From a virus: 36,184 bases of DNA. Shown piece after piece: positions 23,481 through 32,622 of the stretch. The translations under genes were made by a program, and so were the position numbers. Where the stretch lies: positions 1 to 36,184 of IMG/VR virus record IMGVR_UViG_3300047476_000379; one strand, written 5' to 3'. The notes below the pieces were generated by a model, which saw nothing but the letters and a program-made list of their open reading frames with translations, made no database searches and was not told the DNA's origin. The stretch's first letter is position 1. Each line of letters opens with the position of its first letter.

Positions 23481-24806
23481 TTGTCGTCATCACGTTCTAA
23501 AAACCTTGATATCTTTGTAGCCAAGCAGGTCAAAGAATCCGTATCAGAACCATTATCAGCAAACGTCTATTTGGCTTTTGGTAGAGCCGGTGCATGGGCA
23601 AACGATGCTGCCCCACCACAAGCAAACACATCAACCAAAAACACCAACGATGTTTGGAAGAATATGATTGGTGCCAAGAGACTTACTGGTAACAACATAA
23701 GACATGCTATTCCACGAGTTAACTGGATCTCTGGTATAGTATATGATGAATATAACGACCTACTGGATTCATTAGAACTTCATGACTTAAACTATAACTT
23801 TTATGTTGTAACACCGGAGTATAACGTATTCAAGTGCCTGTCTAATAACAATGGCGTGGCTTCTACGGTTATGCCAAACATTCTGGTTACGACCACTCAC
23901 TTCCAGACCTCAGATGGCTATATCTGGAAATACATGTATACCTTGAGTGCAGAAGAAAAGCTACGATTCCTTACACAGTCATTTATTCCAGTTAAGACCA
24001 TCACCGAGAACGATAACAGCCAGCAATGGTTGGTCCAAGAAAACGCCATCGACGGTGCTATTCATGTCATCAAGATAACAAACGGTGGTTCTAACTATAC
24101 AGCCAATGACGTTGCTGTTACTATTACAGGCGACGGTCTATATGCTAATGCTTTCGCTGTTCTAAACACAGCATCTAATACCGTCCAATCAATCGTGGTC
24201 GATAACCTTGGTTATGGCTATACTTTTGCTAACGTAGCCATCTCATCCTCATATGGTTCAGGTGCTACAGCCAGAGCAGTTATCAGTCCACTTGGTGGTC
24301 ATGGATCAGATCCATTGACCGAGTTGGGTGGTAGTTATCTAATTGCTAACATTCAAATCAGAGATACCGAGGGTGGTATTCTAACCACTCATAACGACTA
24401 TAGACAGATTTCATTGATTGAAGATCCAAAGGTATATGGTACGACAACTGTATCATATACTCCATCAATCTCACAGCTAACCGTTCTATCACTAAATGGT
24501 ACCTCGGTTGAGTATGTCGAAGATGAATGGGTATACCAGGGCGCTTCATTGGAATCATCATTCTTCACAGGCTATGTGGTTGAATGGGATTCAGGCAACA
24601 ATGTCATCAAGCTATCTAACACAAATGGAACACCAACTAAAGACTTGCTGATTGGTGCTAATACAACCGCAGCCCGCTTCGTCGCTGCTATTACCAATCC
24701 AACTCTCGAACCTCGTTCAGGAAATTTACTATATACAGATAACATGACTGCCGTTGAACGAGCCGATGATCAAGCCGAAGATTACAAAATCGTTCTGAAT
24801 TTCTAA
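23481..24806 (+). CDS. 8: Baseplate wedge protein gp8
   Basis: 441 residues beginning with a TTG codon: the ribosome site AGAGAAGGA ends 7 bases before it and no ATG occurs in the early frame, so TTG is the best start. Family features are VKESVSEPLSANVYLAFGRAGAWANDAAPP, PRVNWISGIVYDEYND, YNVFKCLSNNNGVAS and TSDGYIWKYMYTLSAEEKLRFLT, the last two being the strongest gp8 signatures. T4 gp8 has 334 residues; the extra length includes two GG-x-x-Y beta repeats (about 195-275). gp8 dimers bind gp7 and gp10 in the outer wedge. Confidence 0.87.
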   Translation: MSSSRSKNLDIFVAKQVKESVSEPLSANVYLAFGRAGAWANDAAPPQANTSTKNTNDVWKNMIGAKRLTGNNIRHAIPRVNWISGIVYDEYNDLLDSLELHDLNYNFYVVTPEYNVFKCLSNNNGVASTVMPNILVTTTHFQTSDGYIWKYMYTLSAEEKLRFLTQSFIPVKTITENDNSQQWLVQENAIDGAIHVIKITNGGSNYTANDVAVTITGDGLYANAFAVLNTASNTVQSIVVDNLGYGYTFANVAISSSYGSGATARAVISPLGGHGSDPLTELGGSYLIANIQIRDTEGGILTTHNDYRQISLIEDPKVYGTTTVSYTPSISQLTVLSLNGTSVEYVEDEWVYQGASLESSFFTGYVVEWDSGNNVIKLSNTNGTPTKDLLIGANTTAARFVAAITNPTLEPRSGNLLYTDNMTAVERADDQAEDYKIVLNF

Positions 24807-24821
24807 AGGGAAAACATAAAA

Positions 24822-27800
24822 ATGGCTTATAACAAAGCAAACAATTCGTTGACCACCGACTTTAATGTTACACCTTACTATGACGACTACACTATTGATA
24901 GTGATTACTACCGTATTCTGTTTAAGCCAGGCTATGCGGTTCAGGCTCGTGAACTAACGCAGATCCAGTCTACCCTTCAGGAACAGATCAATCGTTTCGG
25001 CAAGCATGTATTTAAAGAAGGTTCTATTGTTATCCCAGGTGGCTTTACCCTTGAGACACATGGCGGTGCTAATACAGGTTCAGGTATTCGTTACGTTAAG
25101 GTTAAAGACTTTGACGCATCCAACAATAGCGTAACCATCAGCGACTTTTCTGGTGTTGATGTTATCGGTGCTACATCAAACATTACCGCAGCGGTTGTTG
25201 ATGTTCTATCTGGTAGTCAGTCAAGTTCAAACACCAAAACTCTATACATTAAGTATAAGACCACATCAAGTTCAAATAACATCCAGAAAATCTTCACCGC
25301 TGGTGAAACTCTATCTGCTAATGTTAATGGTGTAACCAAGACCCTTGTTGTCATCGATACCGCTGCTACAGGCTTTGGTTCACGTTTTAAGATCGATGAA
25401 GGTGTTTTCTTCGCTAAGAACCACTTCATTTCATTCCCTACACAGTCAGTTATTCTTGATAGATATAATCCAAATCCATCATGTAAGGTTGGTTTCTTCG
25501 TTACGGAAGATATTATCAATGCTTCACAGGATACCTCACTACTTGATCCAGCCCTTGAAGCATCTAACTATGCCGCACCTGGTGCTGACCGTCTAAAGCT
25601 AACACCAACTCTAACTGTCAGAGAATATGACGATCCAATCGGTGCTCCTGACTTCGTTGAACTATTCAGCATTGAGAATGGTGTTGTTAAGTCATACTTT
25701 GAACGTTCACAGTATAACATCATTCAAGATGAAATGGCCAAGCGTCTATATGACCAGTCAGGTGACTATGTTGTCCGTGGTCTTGACGTCCAGATCCGTG
25801 AGCATGATGATACTGGTTCTAACTTTGGTCGATATGCCAACGGTAATAACTCACTACTATTCGTAGGTGTTTCATCTGGTGTTGGTTATGTTCAAGGTTA
25901 TGAGATTAACAACCTTGACACCGCAGAATTGCAGATCGAAAAGGGTCTTGCCACTTCCGAGTATAGAGAACAGATTGCCTCTGCTACACTCGGTTCATAC
26001 GTAACCGTCAATGACTTTGTTGGTTCATGGACTCTCGACAAGGCAGCACCAATTAAGCTATATGATACCGTTCAGGATCGTATTGCTAACAATCTATGGT
26101 CAGGCGCTACTACACCAACCGGTAAGGTTATCGGTACTGCTAACGTAGCATCTATCGAATACTCAACTGGTATTCCTGGTTACAGCGGTGAATATAACCT
26201 ATATCTAATGGACATTAATATGTTGGGAAGCAATAGCTTTGCCAACGTAAGAAGCGTTTACTACGATGGTTCTGCTGCTGATGGTTATGCTGACGTTGTA
26301 TTGCAGTCTGGTTCTGCCGTTCTAACCGATGTTACCAACTCACAGCTACTATACTATGTTGGTGATGACTATGTTAAGAGCGTTAGAGACATTGATGACT
26401 CCGCTGTTAACGCTACCACATTCTATTTCAATAAGACTGCTACCATTTCTCCAATTGCAGCAAATGGTTCATTCACTTACTCTGATGGTGGTACATACGA
26501 AACTCTTCCATACGGAACAGGTTCACTATCATCCGCACAGAAGTCAGAACTATTACTAACACTTGATACCGCTGCCAACATTACCATGTCAGGTACTGTT
26601 AATGGTACTGCTGGCACAAGCGCACTAAACGGCGTTGGCACAGCATTTACCAGATTGAATGTTGGTGATAAACTTGAGTTCGTTGGTAATACCAGAACTT
26701 ATTACATTTCATCTATCACTAACGACACATCATTGTCAGTTGTTGGTGGTCTACCAGCTGGTCTATCAGGTAACACATTCTTTAAGGCATACAAGGTCGG
26801 TGATGTTATTGACATGACCGGTAAGGGTTCAGCCGCTGGTGCAACCAGAACTGTCACAGCAACCTCTGGTGTTTCTGGCGCTCTATCATTTGACCTTAAA
26901 GAAACATTCCCATCAACTCTCAATGCTACTCTTACATATAAGATGGCCAGAACATCTGCAAAGGAACTTGAGAAGCAGAAAAGATCCGGTCGTTACGTAA
27001 GGATTAACTGTTCTTCCGCAGGCACCACTGGTCCATACGATCTTGGTTTCTCTGATGTTTATCAGGTTAAGAGTATTAGACTTGGCTCTGGTTCTTATCC
27101 AGCATCTAACACCGCTGGCACAGACGTTACATCTCTATTCAAGGTCGATAACGGCCAGCGTGATGGTTACTATGATCATGGTACTATTACACCAACTGGT
27201 ATTGGTCTAACCGCAACCGATAGACTATTGGTTGAACTTGATTACTTTGAACCAAACTTCACTTCTCGTGCTGGTTACTTCTCAATTGACTCATACCCAA
27301 TTGAGGACGATGATACACTATTCAATAGTGCAACCAACATTAGAACTGAAAATGTTCCAGTCTATAAGTCACCAGTCAATGGCAAGGAATATAACCTAAG
27401 AAACCATCTTGACTTTAGACCAGTTAAGACTAACACGGCTACAGATACCACAACACCTGCTTCTGGTACTGAAAACCCAACCAAGTCTTATGCATATCAG
27501 AACTCAACCAATGGTTTGAGAATACCAGCATCTTCAAGTCAGATTACTTATGACTATACAACCTATCTTGGTCGTAAGGACTTGCTCGTAGTTGATAAGG
27601 ACAAGAACTGGCAGGTAATCTCTGGTATTCCAAGTAACTTCCCACTTACACCAGATAGCATACCTGGCACAATGACCATTGCGGTTCTTAACATTGTTCC
27701 ATATCCATCATTGTCACCTGCTTATGCAGCATCAATCAATCGTTCTGATTTGGCAACATCAACCAAGAAGATGTCAAACGCCAGATTTACCATGCGTGAT

Positions 27801-30800
27801 ATTGGTACACTTAAGCAGCGTATTGTCAATCTTGAATACTATACATCATTGTCAATCTTGGAGAAGGCAGCTAACGACCTGCTAATTCTTGATGATAATG
27901 GTCTTGATAGATTTAAGAATGGTATCTTTACTGATTCATTCCGTGATCAGTCATTGGCTGCCACATATAACAACGATCACCATATCTGTGTGGATCCAGA
28001 AGAAAAGGTTCTTCGTCCACTATACACCATGGATTCATTCGGCTATGATTATGTCAGTGGTACAAACACCGTCAAGAATGATGACCTTGTTACACTAACA
28101 TATTCCGAAGAACTTCTATGGAATCAGTCATGGGTCACCTCTGATCGTAACGTCGAACGCCGTGACTGGTTGTTCGTTGGTCAGGTTAGATTGTTCCCAG
28201 AACAGGACGTTTGGGTTGACGTTACAACCGCACCAGACGAACAAATCAATCTTGGAACATGGACACAGACAAACGTTCTAACCAACCAGTCTGTTCTAAC
28301 CAGCACCGAATGGAATGCTTGGAACAAGTATGTCGTTGGTTATCGTGTTTATACTGGTAACGGTTCAGGTAGAAGCGCCTATAACTATGGCAATCTCTAT
28401 AGAACATATGACGAGGCAAGAGACGTTGCTAACTCACTAAACCCACCAGGTAATGGTCGTGGTGTTTCTATTGAAACCATCTACAATAACGTTCGTACCG
28501 GTACAGAACACTGGATGTCTGACCAGACACAAAGCGCCGAGAGCGGATATAAGATCATCAACACAGAGGTGGTTCCTTACATTCGTCCGCAGGTTATTAC
28601 TGTAGCCTGTACCTCAATGAAGCCATTCACCAAGGTTTGGTCATTCTTTGACAATGAGCCAATGACGGCTTATTCAAGACCAATCACCTCAGATCAGTAT
28701 ACCGCTATTACTGATGGTGTTGAGAATACACTACCAGAAGGTCCATGGTCTGCCGAAGGTGATGATCTCGTTACTGACGAAAACGGTACTCTATACTTCC
28801 AGATGCGTCTACCACCAGAGAAGAAATTCCGTACCGGTAGCCGTGCATTGGTTGTTGCTGATACATTCGTACCGGTTAATGAAGCATCTGTTTCACCGCT
28901 TGGTGCATCTGACGATCTATCAACTGGTGGTCGTTCATTCTTCTATGCTTCTGGTACCGCAGTAACAAAGCAGAAAACAATCTATTCTTCACGCCATATT
29001 GATTACTTTGATAAGGAAATTGAAGAAACATATAGCAGCAACGCATTCCAGGATATTGCCGCTCCACCACCACCTCCACCAAGAGGTAAGCATTGTTCCG
29101 CTTACTCATTCTTGTCACTGGCACCTAATGGTGAAGAAGGCATGTTCCTAACCAGCGTTGACGTTTTCGTGTCACGTATCAGAGACAAGGGCATCTGGTT
29201 TGAAATTCGTGAGATGACCGCTGGCGGTACAATCACACGTAACCAGGTACCATTCTCAGAGGTATGGTATGAAGATGTATCACAGATTCCAATCTCTACA
29301 GATGGTAAGACAAACCCACTAAACGTTAAGTTCAAGGCACCTATCTTCTTGTATCACAATACAATGTATGCCTTTATCATTCACCCTGTCGATGGTAACC
29401 CAGATACATATTTCTGGACTGCCAAGTTGGGTCAGACCGATCTTAACGGTAAGGGTCAGTATAACAACCGTCGTAATACTGGTACATTCTTCCAGACTAA
29501 CAATAACATCAACTGGGATATCATTGCCGACGTTGATCTAACTTGTAAGTTCTATAGAGCAAACTTTGCCATCAATACAGAAGGTGAAGCTATTCTTGGT
29601 AACAAGCCAGTTGAAAATCTGCTACTATCAAGCAGAACAAAGAGCCTCAAGCCAAGACAGGGTGATGTATTCACCACTGGTGCTAAACTTGTTCTATCAT
29701 CAAACGGAACAATTCAGACTACAGATATTCTAAAGGGTGTAACATCTCTTGCGAACTCATCCGTATCTGCAATCAACGGCTCAACCTATTCAATGTCTAA
29801 CACTGGATACACCGTTGGTGAAACAATCAACGTCTATGCTGCTAACAATGTCTATCGTGGCATTTCAGCTAACGTTACCTCTGTTTCATATGGTCGTGGT
29901 GTTCTAAACTACTATGTTGATGGTCCAACCACAAATGCTGCTATCACTTACAGCATTGCACAGTTGACCAACTCTGACGGTAACTTTAGTGCTAATGATT
30001 ATATCTTTAGCATCACCAACCCTGATTACAATGCCGTAATCGGTGAGGTAAGAAACTATCGTTATTCTGCTATCTCATTTGAGCCAGCAACCATGAACTT
30101 TAAGGACACAGACCTAACGTTCCAGATGCGTTCTTACTCAAATACCAGCGTAGAAGGTTCTTACGTTTCCGTTCAGCCATCAGAAACATACTACTATGAT
30201 GCCGAACAGGCTCTACACTCAAAGAGCAATGAAACTGCCCTACTCGGTGGTGCAAGATCAAATCAAGTTAGAGCAACATTCCTATCTGGCAAGACTGGTG
30301 TTTCACCTGTCCTTGATATGGGTAGAACTCACACAATCTATCTTGATAACGTCATTACTGCCAACTCTGGTGGTGAAACAGCCGCTTCTGGTGGTGAACT
30401 AATTAATAGATACATCTCCAGAACTGTTACACTTGCAGAAGGTCAGGACGCAGAGGACATTCAGGTAGTTCTAACCGCTTATCGTCCGCCAAACACAGAC
30501 GTTAAGGTTTGGATTAAACTCCTACACCGTGAAGATTCAACATTGTTTGATGATGCACCATGGGTTGAACTATCAAGAACCTCAGGCGATGTCTATTCAT
30601 CACTCGCTGTCAGAAATGACTTCAAGGAATACACATACGGCTTTGCTGCTGCTAACTTGACTGGACCAAACGGCGAAGTTCAATACACCAACTCTGCTGG
30701 CATTAAGTTCACAGGGTATAAGTATTTCGCCATCAAGATTGGTATCGTCAATACACAGAACAACACAGCGGTTTATCCTCGTGTTGGTGACTTGAGAGCA

Positions 30801-30818
30801 ATCGCACTACAGATATAA
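24822..30818 (+). CDS. Giant baseplate/tail structural protein with DUF4815-like N-terminus
   Basis: 1998 residues. The start (PYYDDYTIDSDYYRILFKPGYAVQARELTQIQSTLQEQINRFGKHVFKEGSIVIPGG) matches the DUF4815 family of large baseplate proteins from T4-like phages of marine and soil bacteria, which occupy the place of T4 gp9/gp10/gp11. Residues 1-650 are the conserved domain. The long middle is beta-rich. A polyproline hinge (IAAPPPPPPRG, about 1412-1422) precedes a C-terminal beta-sandwich with KGIWFEIREM and PIFLYHNTMYAFIIHP. A role as connector between wedge and fibres is likely. It is the largest gene here. ATG chosen at 24822 after AAAGGGAAAA. Confidence 0.72.
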   Translation: MAYNKANNSLTTDFNVTPYYDDYTIDSDYYRILFKPGYAVQARELTQIQSTLQEQINRFGKHVFKEGSIVIPGGFTLETHGGANTGSGIRYVKVKDFDASNNSVTISDFSGVDVIGATSNITAAVVDVLSGSQSSSNTKTLYIKYKTTSSSNNIQKIFTAGETLSANVNGVTKTLVVIDTAATGFGSRFKIDEGVFFAKNHFISFPTQSVILDRYNPNPSCKVGFFVTEDIINASQDTSLLDPALEASNYAAPGADRLKLTPTLTVREYDDPIGAPDFVELFSIENGVVKSYFERSQYNIIQDEMAKRLYDQSGDYVVRGLDVQIREHDDTGSNFGRYANGNNSLLFVGVSSGVGYVQGYEINNLDTAELQIEKGLATSEYREQIASATLGSYVTVNDFVGSWTLDKAAPIKLYDTVQDRIANNLWSGATTPTGKVIGTANVASIEYSTGIPGYSGEYNLYLMDINMLGSNSFANVRSVYYDGSAADGYADVVLQSGSAVLTDVTNSQLLYYVGDDYVKSVRDIDDSAVNATTFYFNKTATISPIAANGSFTYSDGGTYETLPYGTGSLSSAQKSELLLTLDTAANITMSGTVNGTAGTSALNGVGTAFTRLNVGDKLEFVGNTRTYYISSITNDTSLSVVGGLPAGLSGNTFFKAYKVGDVIDMTGKGSAAGATRTVTATSGVSGALSFDLKETFPSTLNATLTYKMARTSAKELEKQKRSGRYVRINCSSAGTTGPYDLGFSDVYQVKSIRLGSGSYPASNTAGTDVTSLFKVDNGQRDGYYDHGTITPTGIGLTATDRLLVELDYFEPNFTSRAGYFSIDSYPIEDDDTLFNSATNIRTENVPVYKSPVNGKEYNLRNHLDFRPVKTNTATDTTTPASGTENPTKSYAYQNSTNGLRIPASSSQITYDYTTYLGRKDLLVVDKDKNWQVISGIPSNFPLTPDSIPGTMTIAVLNIVPYPSLSPAYAASINRSDLATSTKKMSNARFTMRDIGTLKQRIVNLEYYTSLSILEKAANDLLILDDNGLDRFKNGIFTDSFRDQSLAATYNNDHHICVDPEEKVLRPLYTMDSFGYDYVSGTNTVKNDDLVTLTYSEELLWNQSWVTSDRNVERRDWLFVGQVRLFPEQDVWVDVTTAPDEQINLGTWTQTNVLTNQSVLTSTEWNAWNKYVVGYRVYTGNGSGRSAYNYGNLYRTYDEARDVANSLNPPGNGRGVSIETIYNNVRTGTEHWMSDQTQSAESGYKIINTEVVPYIRPQVITVACTSMKPFTKVWSFFDNEPMTAYSRPITSDQYTAITDGVENTLPEGPWSAEGDDLVTDENGTLYFQMRLPPEKKFRTGSRALVVADTFVPVNEASVSPLGASDDLSTGGRSFFYASGTAVTKQKTIYSSRHIDYFDKEIEETYSSNAFQDIAAPPPPPPRGKHCSAYSFLSLAPNGEEGMFLTSVDVFVSRIRDKGIWFEIREMTAGGTITRNQVPFSEVWYEDVSQIPISTDGKTNPLNVKFKAPIFLYHNTMYAFIIHPVDGNPDTYFWTAKLGQTDLNGKGQYNNRRNTGTFFQTNNNINWDIIADVDLTCKFYRANFAINTEGEAILGNKPVENLLLSSRTKSLKPRQGDVFTTGAKLVLSSNGTIQTTDILKGVTSLANSSVSAINGSTYSMSNTGYTVGETINVYAANNVYRGISANVTSVSYGRGVLNYYVDGPTTNAAITYSIAQLTNSDGNFSANDYIFSITNPDYNAVIGEVRNYRYSAISFEPATMNFKDTDLTFQMRSYSNTSVEGSYVSVQPSETYYYDAEQALHSKSNETALLGGARSNQVRATFLSGKTGVSPVLDMGRTHTIYLDNVITANSGGETAASGGELINRYISRTVTLAEGQDAEDIQVVLTAYRPPNTDVKVWIKLLHREDSTLFDDAPWVELSRTSGDVYSSLAVRNDFKEYTYGFAAANLTGPNGEVQYTNSAGIKFTGYKYFAIKIGIVNTQNNTAVYPRVGDLRAIALQI

Positions 30819-30826
30819 GGTGAATA

Positions 30827-31618
30827 ATGGAAATTGAATTTGATCTACAAAATGACTTTAGTGAAGTAGAAGAATATGACTTTGGAAACGGACCAGTACC
30901 AGCACACCGCCACCCTCGTGGTGGTGGCTGGGTGGCAAACACAGCTTCGGTTGATGATACTTGCTATGTCGGACCATATGCCAGAGTTTTTGAGAATGCC
31001 CAAGTAAGCGGTAGTTCTATCATCAATGATGGTGCTTCCGTATTCGGTAATGCTACAGTATGCCTTGGTTCAAGAGTTTATGGTGATGCCATGGTATATG
31101 ATAGCGCCTCGATTAGAGATAACGCCAGAGTAAGTGGTTTCAGTAAAGTATATGGTAATGCCAGGGTCATGAACAATGCCCAGATATATGAGAACGCTGA
31201 AATCTATGACAATGCCATTGTATGTAACAATGCTGAAATCTATGATAACTGTAAAGTTTATGGCAATGCTTACATCTATGAGTGTATCAGATTGTATGGT
31301 CACACGGTAGTTACCAGAAAGCCACTACTTGGTCTTGGTTTTGATTACCCAGTAACCGTCACCGATCATCATGTTCTATTAGGTTGCACGGTGGCTCCAC
31401 CATCAATACTAAAAAAACTCGGTAGAAGAATTATAACCATGATCGGTTATGATAGAGAAACCGCCGAGTTATGGTTGGATATCGTTTCTAAACTTATTGA
31501 GGTGCATGGTTGTACCGATATCGAGGAAGAACTTACACCAGAGAATGAACGCAATATCATTTTGAACCTAATAACAGAGAGAAATGCCGGCAGTGACAGA
31601 GATTCGAGAACCAGATAA
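30827..31618 (+). CDS. Left-handed beta-helix (hexapeptide repeat) protein in the fibre cluster
   Basis: 263 residues. A short acidic N-terminus is followed by HPRGGGWVANTASVDDT and then about 130 residues (35-165) of hexapeptide units of the [LIV]-[G/N]-x-x-[A/S]-x type: ARVFENAQVSGSSIINDGASVFGNATV and so on. These predict a left-handed beta-helix like those of polymer-forming and acyltransferase families. A helical C-terminal domain (about 190-263) follows. No catalytic His of the known acetyltransferases can be assigned. In phages such helices can be fibre or spike parts, or enzymes; the location among tail genes suggests a structural or fibre-assembly role. The last 35 bases overlap the next gene. 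Confidence 0.7.
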   Translation: MEIEFDLQNDFSEVEEYDFGNGPVPAHRHPRGGGWVANTASVDDTCYVGPYARVFENAQVSGSSIINDGASVFGNATVCLGSRVYGDAMVYDSASIRDNARVSGFSKVYGNARVMNNAQIYENAEIYDNAIVCNNAEIYDNCKVYGNAYIYECIRLYGHTVVTRKPLLGLGFDYPVTVTDHHVLLGCTVAPPSILKKLGRRIITMIGYDRETAELWLDIVSKLIEVHGCTDIEEELTPENERNIILNLITERNAGSDRDSRTR

Positions 31619-31811
31619 AAGAACCGACAGTCCAGGTCTTTATAGGACCCCTGAAGGATTTCTTATAAATAAAGATAACGATGCTTTGGCCGCTTATAAG
31701 AAACGCAAGAAAAAAGAGCAGGCGGTAGATAAGTTACAAGATCAGATTACCGAGTTGAGAACTGATATCAACGAGATCAAAGATTTACTTAAAGGATTAG
31801 CGAGAAGATAA
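31584..31811 (+). CDS. Small coiled-coil protein
   Basis: 75 residues. The middle reads SPGLYRTPEGFLINKDNDALAAYKKRK, a segment shared by small proteins in T4-like phage tail clusters. From residue 38 on it is a charged coiled coil (QAVDKLQDQITELRTDINEIKDLLKGL). It starts in another frame inside the beta-helix gene. It may be a chaperone or minor fibre component; function unknown. A perfect TATAAATA lies inside it. Confidence 0.65.
   Translation: MPAVTEIREPDKRTDSPGLYRTPEGFLINKDNDALAAYKKRKKKEQAVDKLQDQITELRTDINEIKDLLKGLARR
31664..31671 (+). promoter_or_regulatory. TATAAATA inside the coiled-coil gene, possible late promoter
   Basis: A perfect late-type box lies 142 bases before the next fibre gene (31813). 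It falls in codons for LINK, and protein conservation there may explain it. Whether it works as a promoter is open. Confidence 0.3.
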
Positions 31812-31812
31812 G

Positions 31813-32619
31813 ATGGCATTAGCAAACGTCGCACTCACAGATACATTTGATTATTGGAGAACAGTTACCAACTCAACAGTTGTCGCTCTTAACGACAAGT
31901 TGGTGTTCTGTAATACATCAAATGCTAATACAGTATCTATTCCATCATTCGCTTCCAGAACCAGTAACCTATACATCAATATTCTAACATCATCATCGGT
32001 CAATGACGCTGCTTCGGCAAACATTGCATCGGCTCTGGTTGTTAACACTGTTCATGGTCTTGCTCTATCATATACAGCGGCCGCTAACAGTAATGCTCAG
32101 ATTTCCGTAGCCTCTGCCAATGCATGGTCAAATGCAGTAGGCCTTGGTTCAAACGGTTGGGCAAACATTGTATCACGTTCAGCCAACTCATGGTCAAATA
32201 CAGTTGGTGCATCAGCCAATGCTTGGTCAAACGCTCTAAACACATACTCAACAACCACATTTGCACCTAAGATTAGTCCAACATTCACTGGTACCGTAAC
32301 ACTCAATGCTGATATCGCTAACCAGACATTGACAGACGCATCCACAATCAACTGGGACGTTTCACTTGGTTCAGTTGCCACCGTTACACTCGGTGGTTCA
32401 AGAACAATGGCTGCTCCAACCAATCTCAAAATTGGTACATATATACTTCATGTGGTACAAGATGGTTCAGGCGGCAGATCATTGACATGGAACTCTATAT
32501 TCAAGTGGCCAGCTGGTGTTGCACCAACTCTTACCTCCACAGCAAATCGCCGTGATTTGTTCTCATTTGTATGTGACGGCACAAATCTATACGGTTCATA
32601 CCTACCAGATGTGAGGTAA
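31813..32619 (+). CDS. Tail fibre-like structural protein
   Basis: 268 residues. It begins MALANVALTDTFDYWRTVTN, the common opening of phage fibre proteins that join to a baseplate adaptor. Residues about 85-145 hold repeats such as SANAWSNAVG, GSNGWANIVS, SANSWSNTVG and SANAWSNALN. The C-terminal 110 residues (ATVTLGGSRTMAAPTNLKIGTYILHVVQDGSGGRSLTWNSIFKW...RDLFSFVCDGTNLYGSY) match a compact beta domain found at the ends of many phage tail proteins. A fibre or fibre-head protein is likely. Confidence 0.75.
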   Translation: MALANVALTDTFDYWRTVTNSTVVALNDKLVFCNTSNANTVSIPSFASRTSNLYINILTSSSVNDAASANIASALVVNTVHGLALSYTAAANSNAQISVASANAWSNAVGLGSNGWANIVSRSANSWSNTVGASANAWSNALNTYSTTTFAPKISPTFTGTVTLNADIANQTLTDASTINWDVSLGSVATVTLGGSRTMAAPTNLKIGTYILHVVQDGSGGRSLTWNSIFKWPAGVAPTLTSTANRRDLFSFVCDGTNLYGSYLPDVR

Positions 32620-32622
32620 TAT

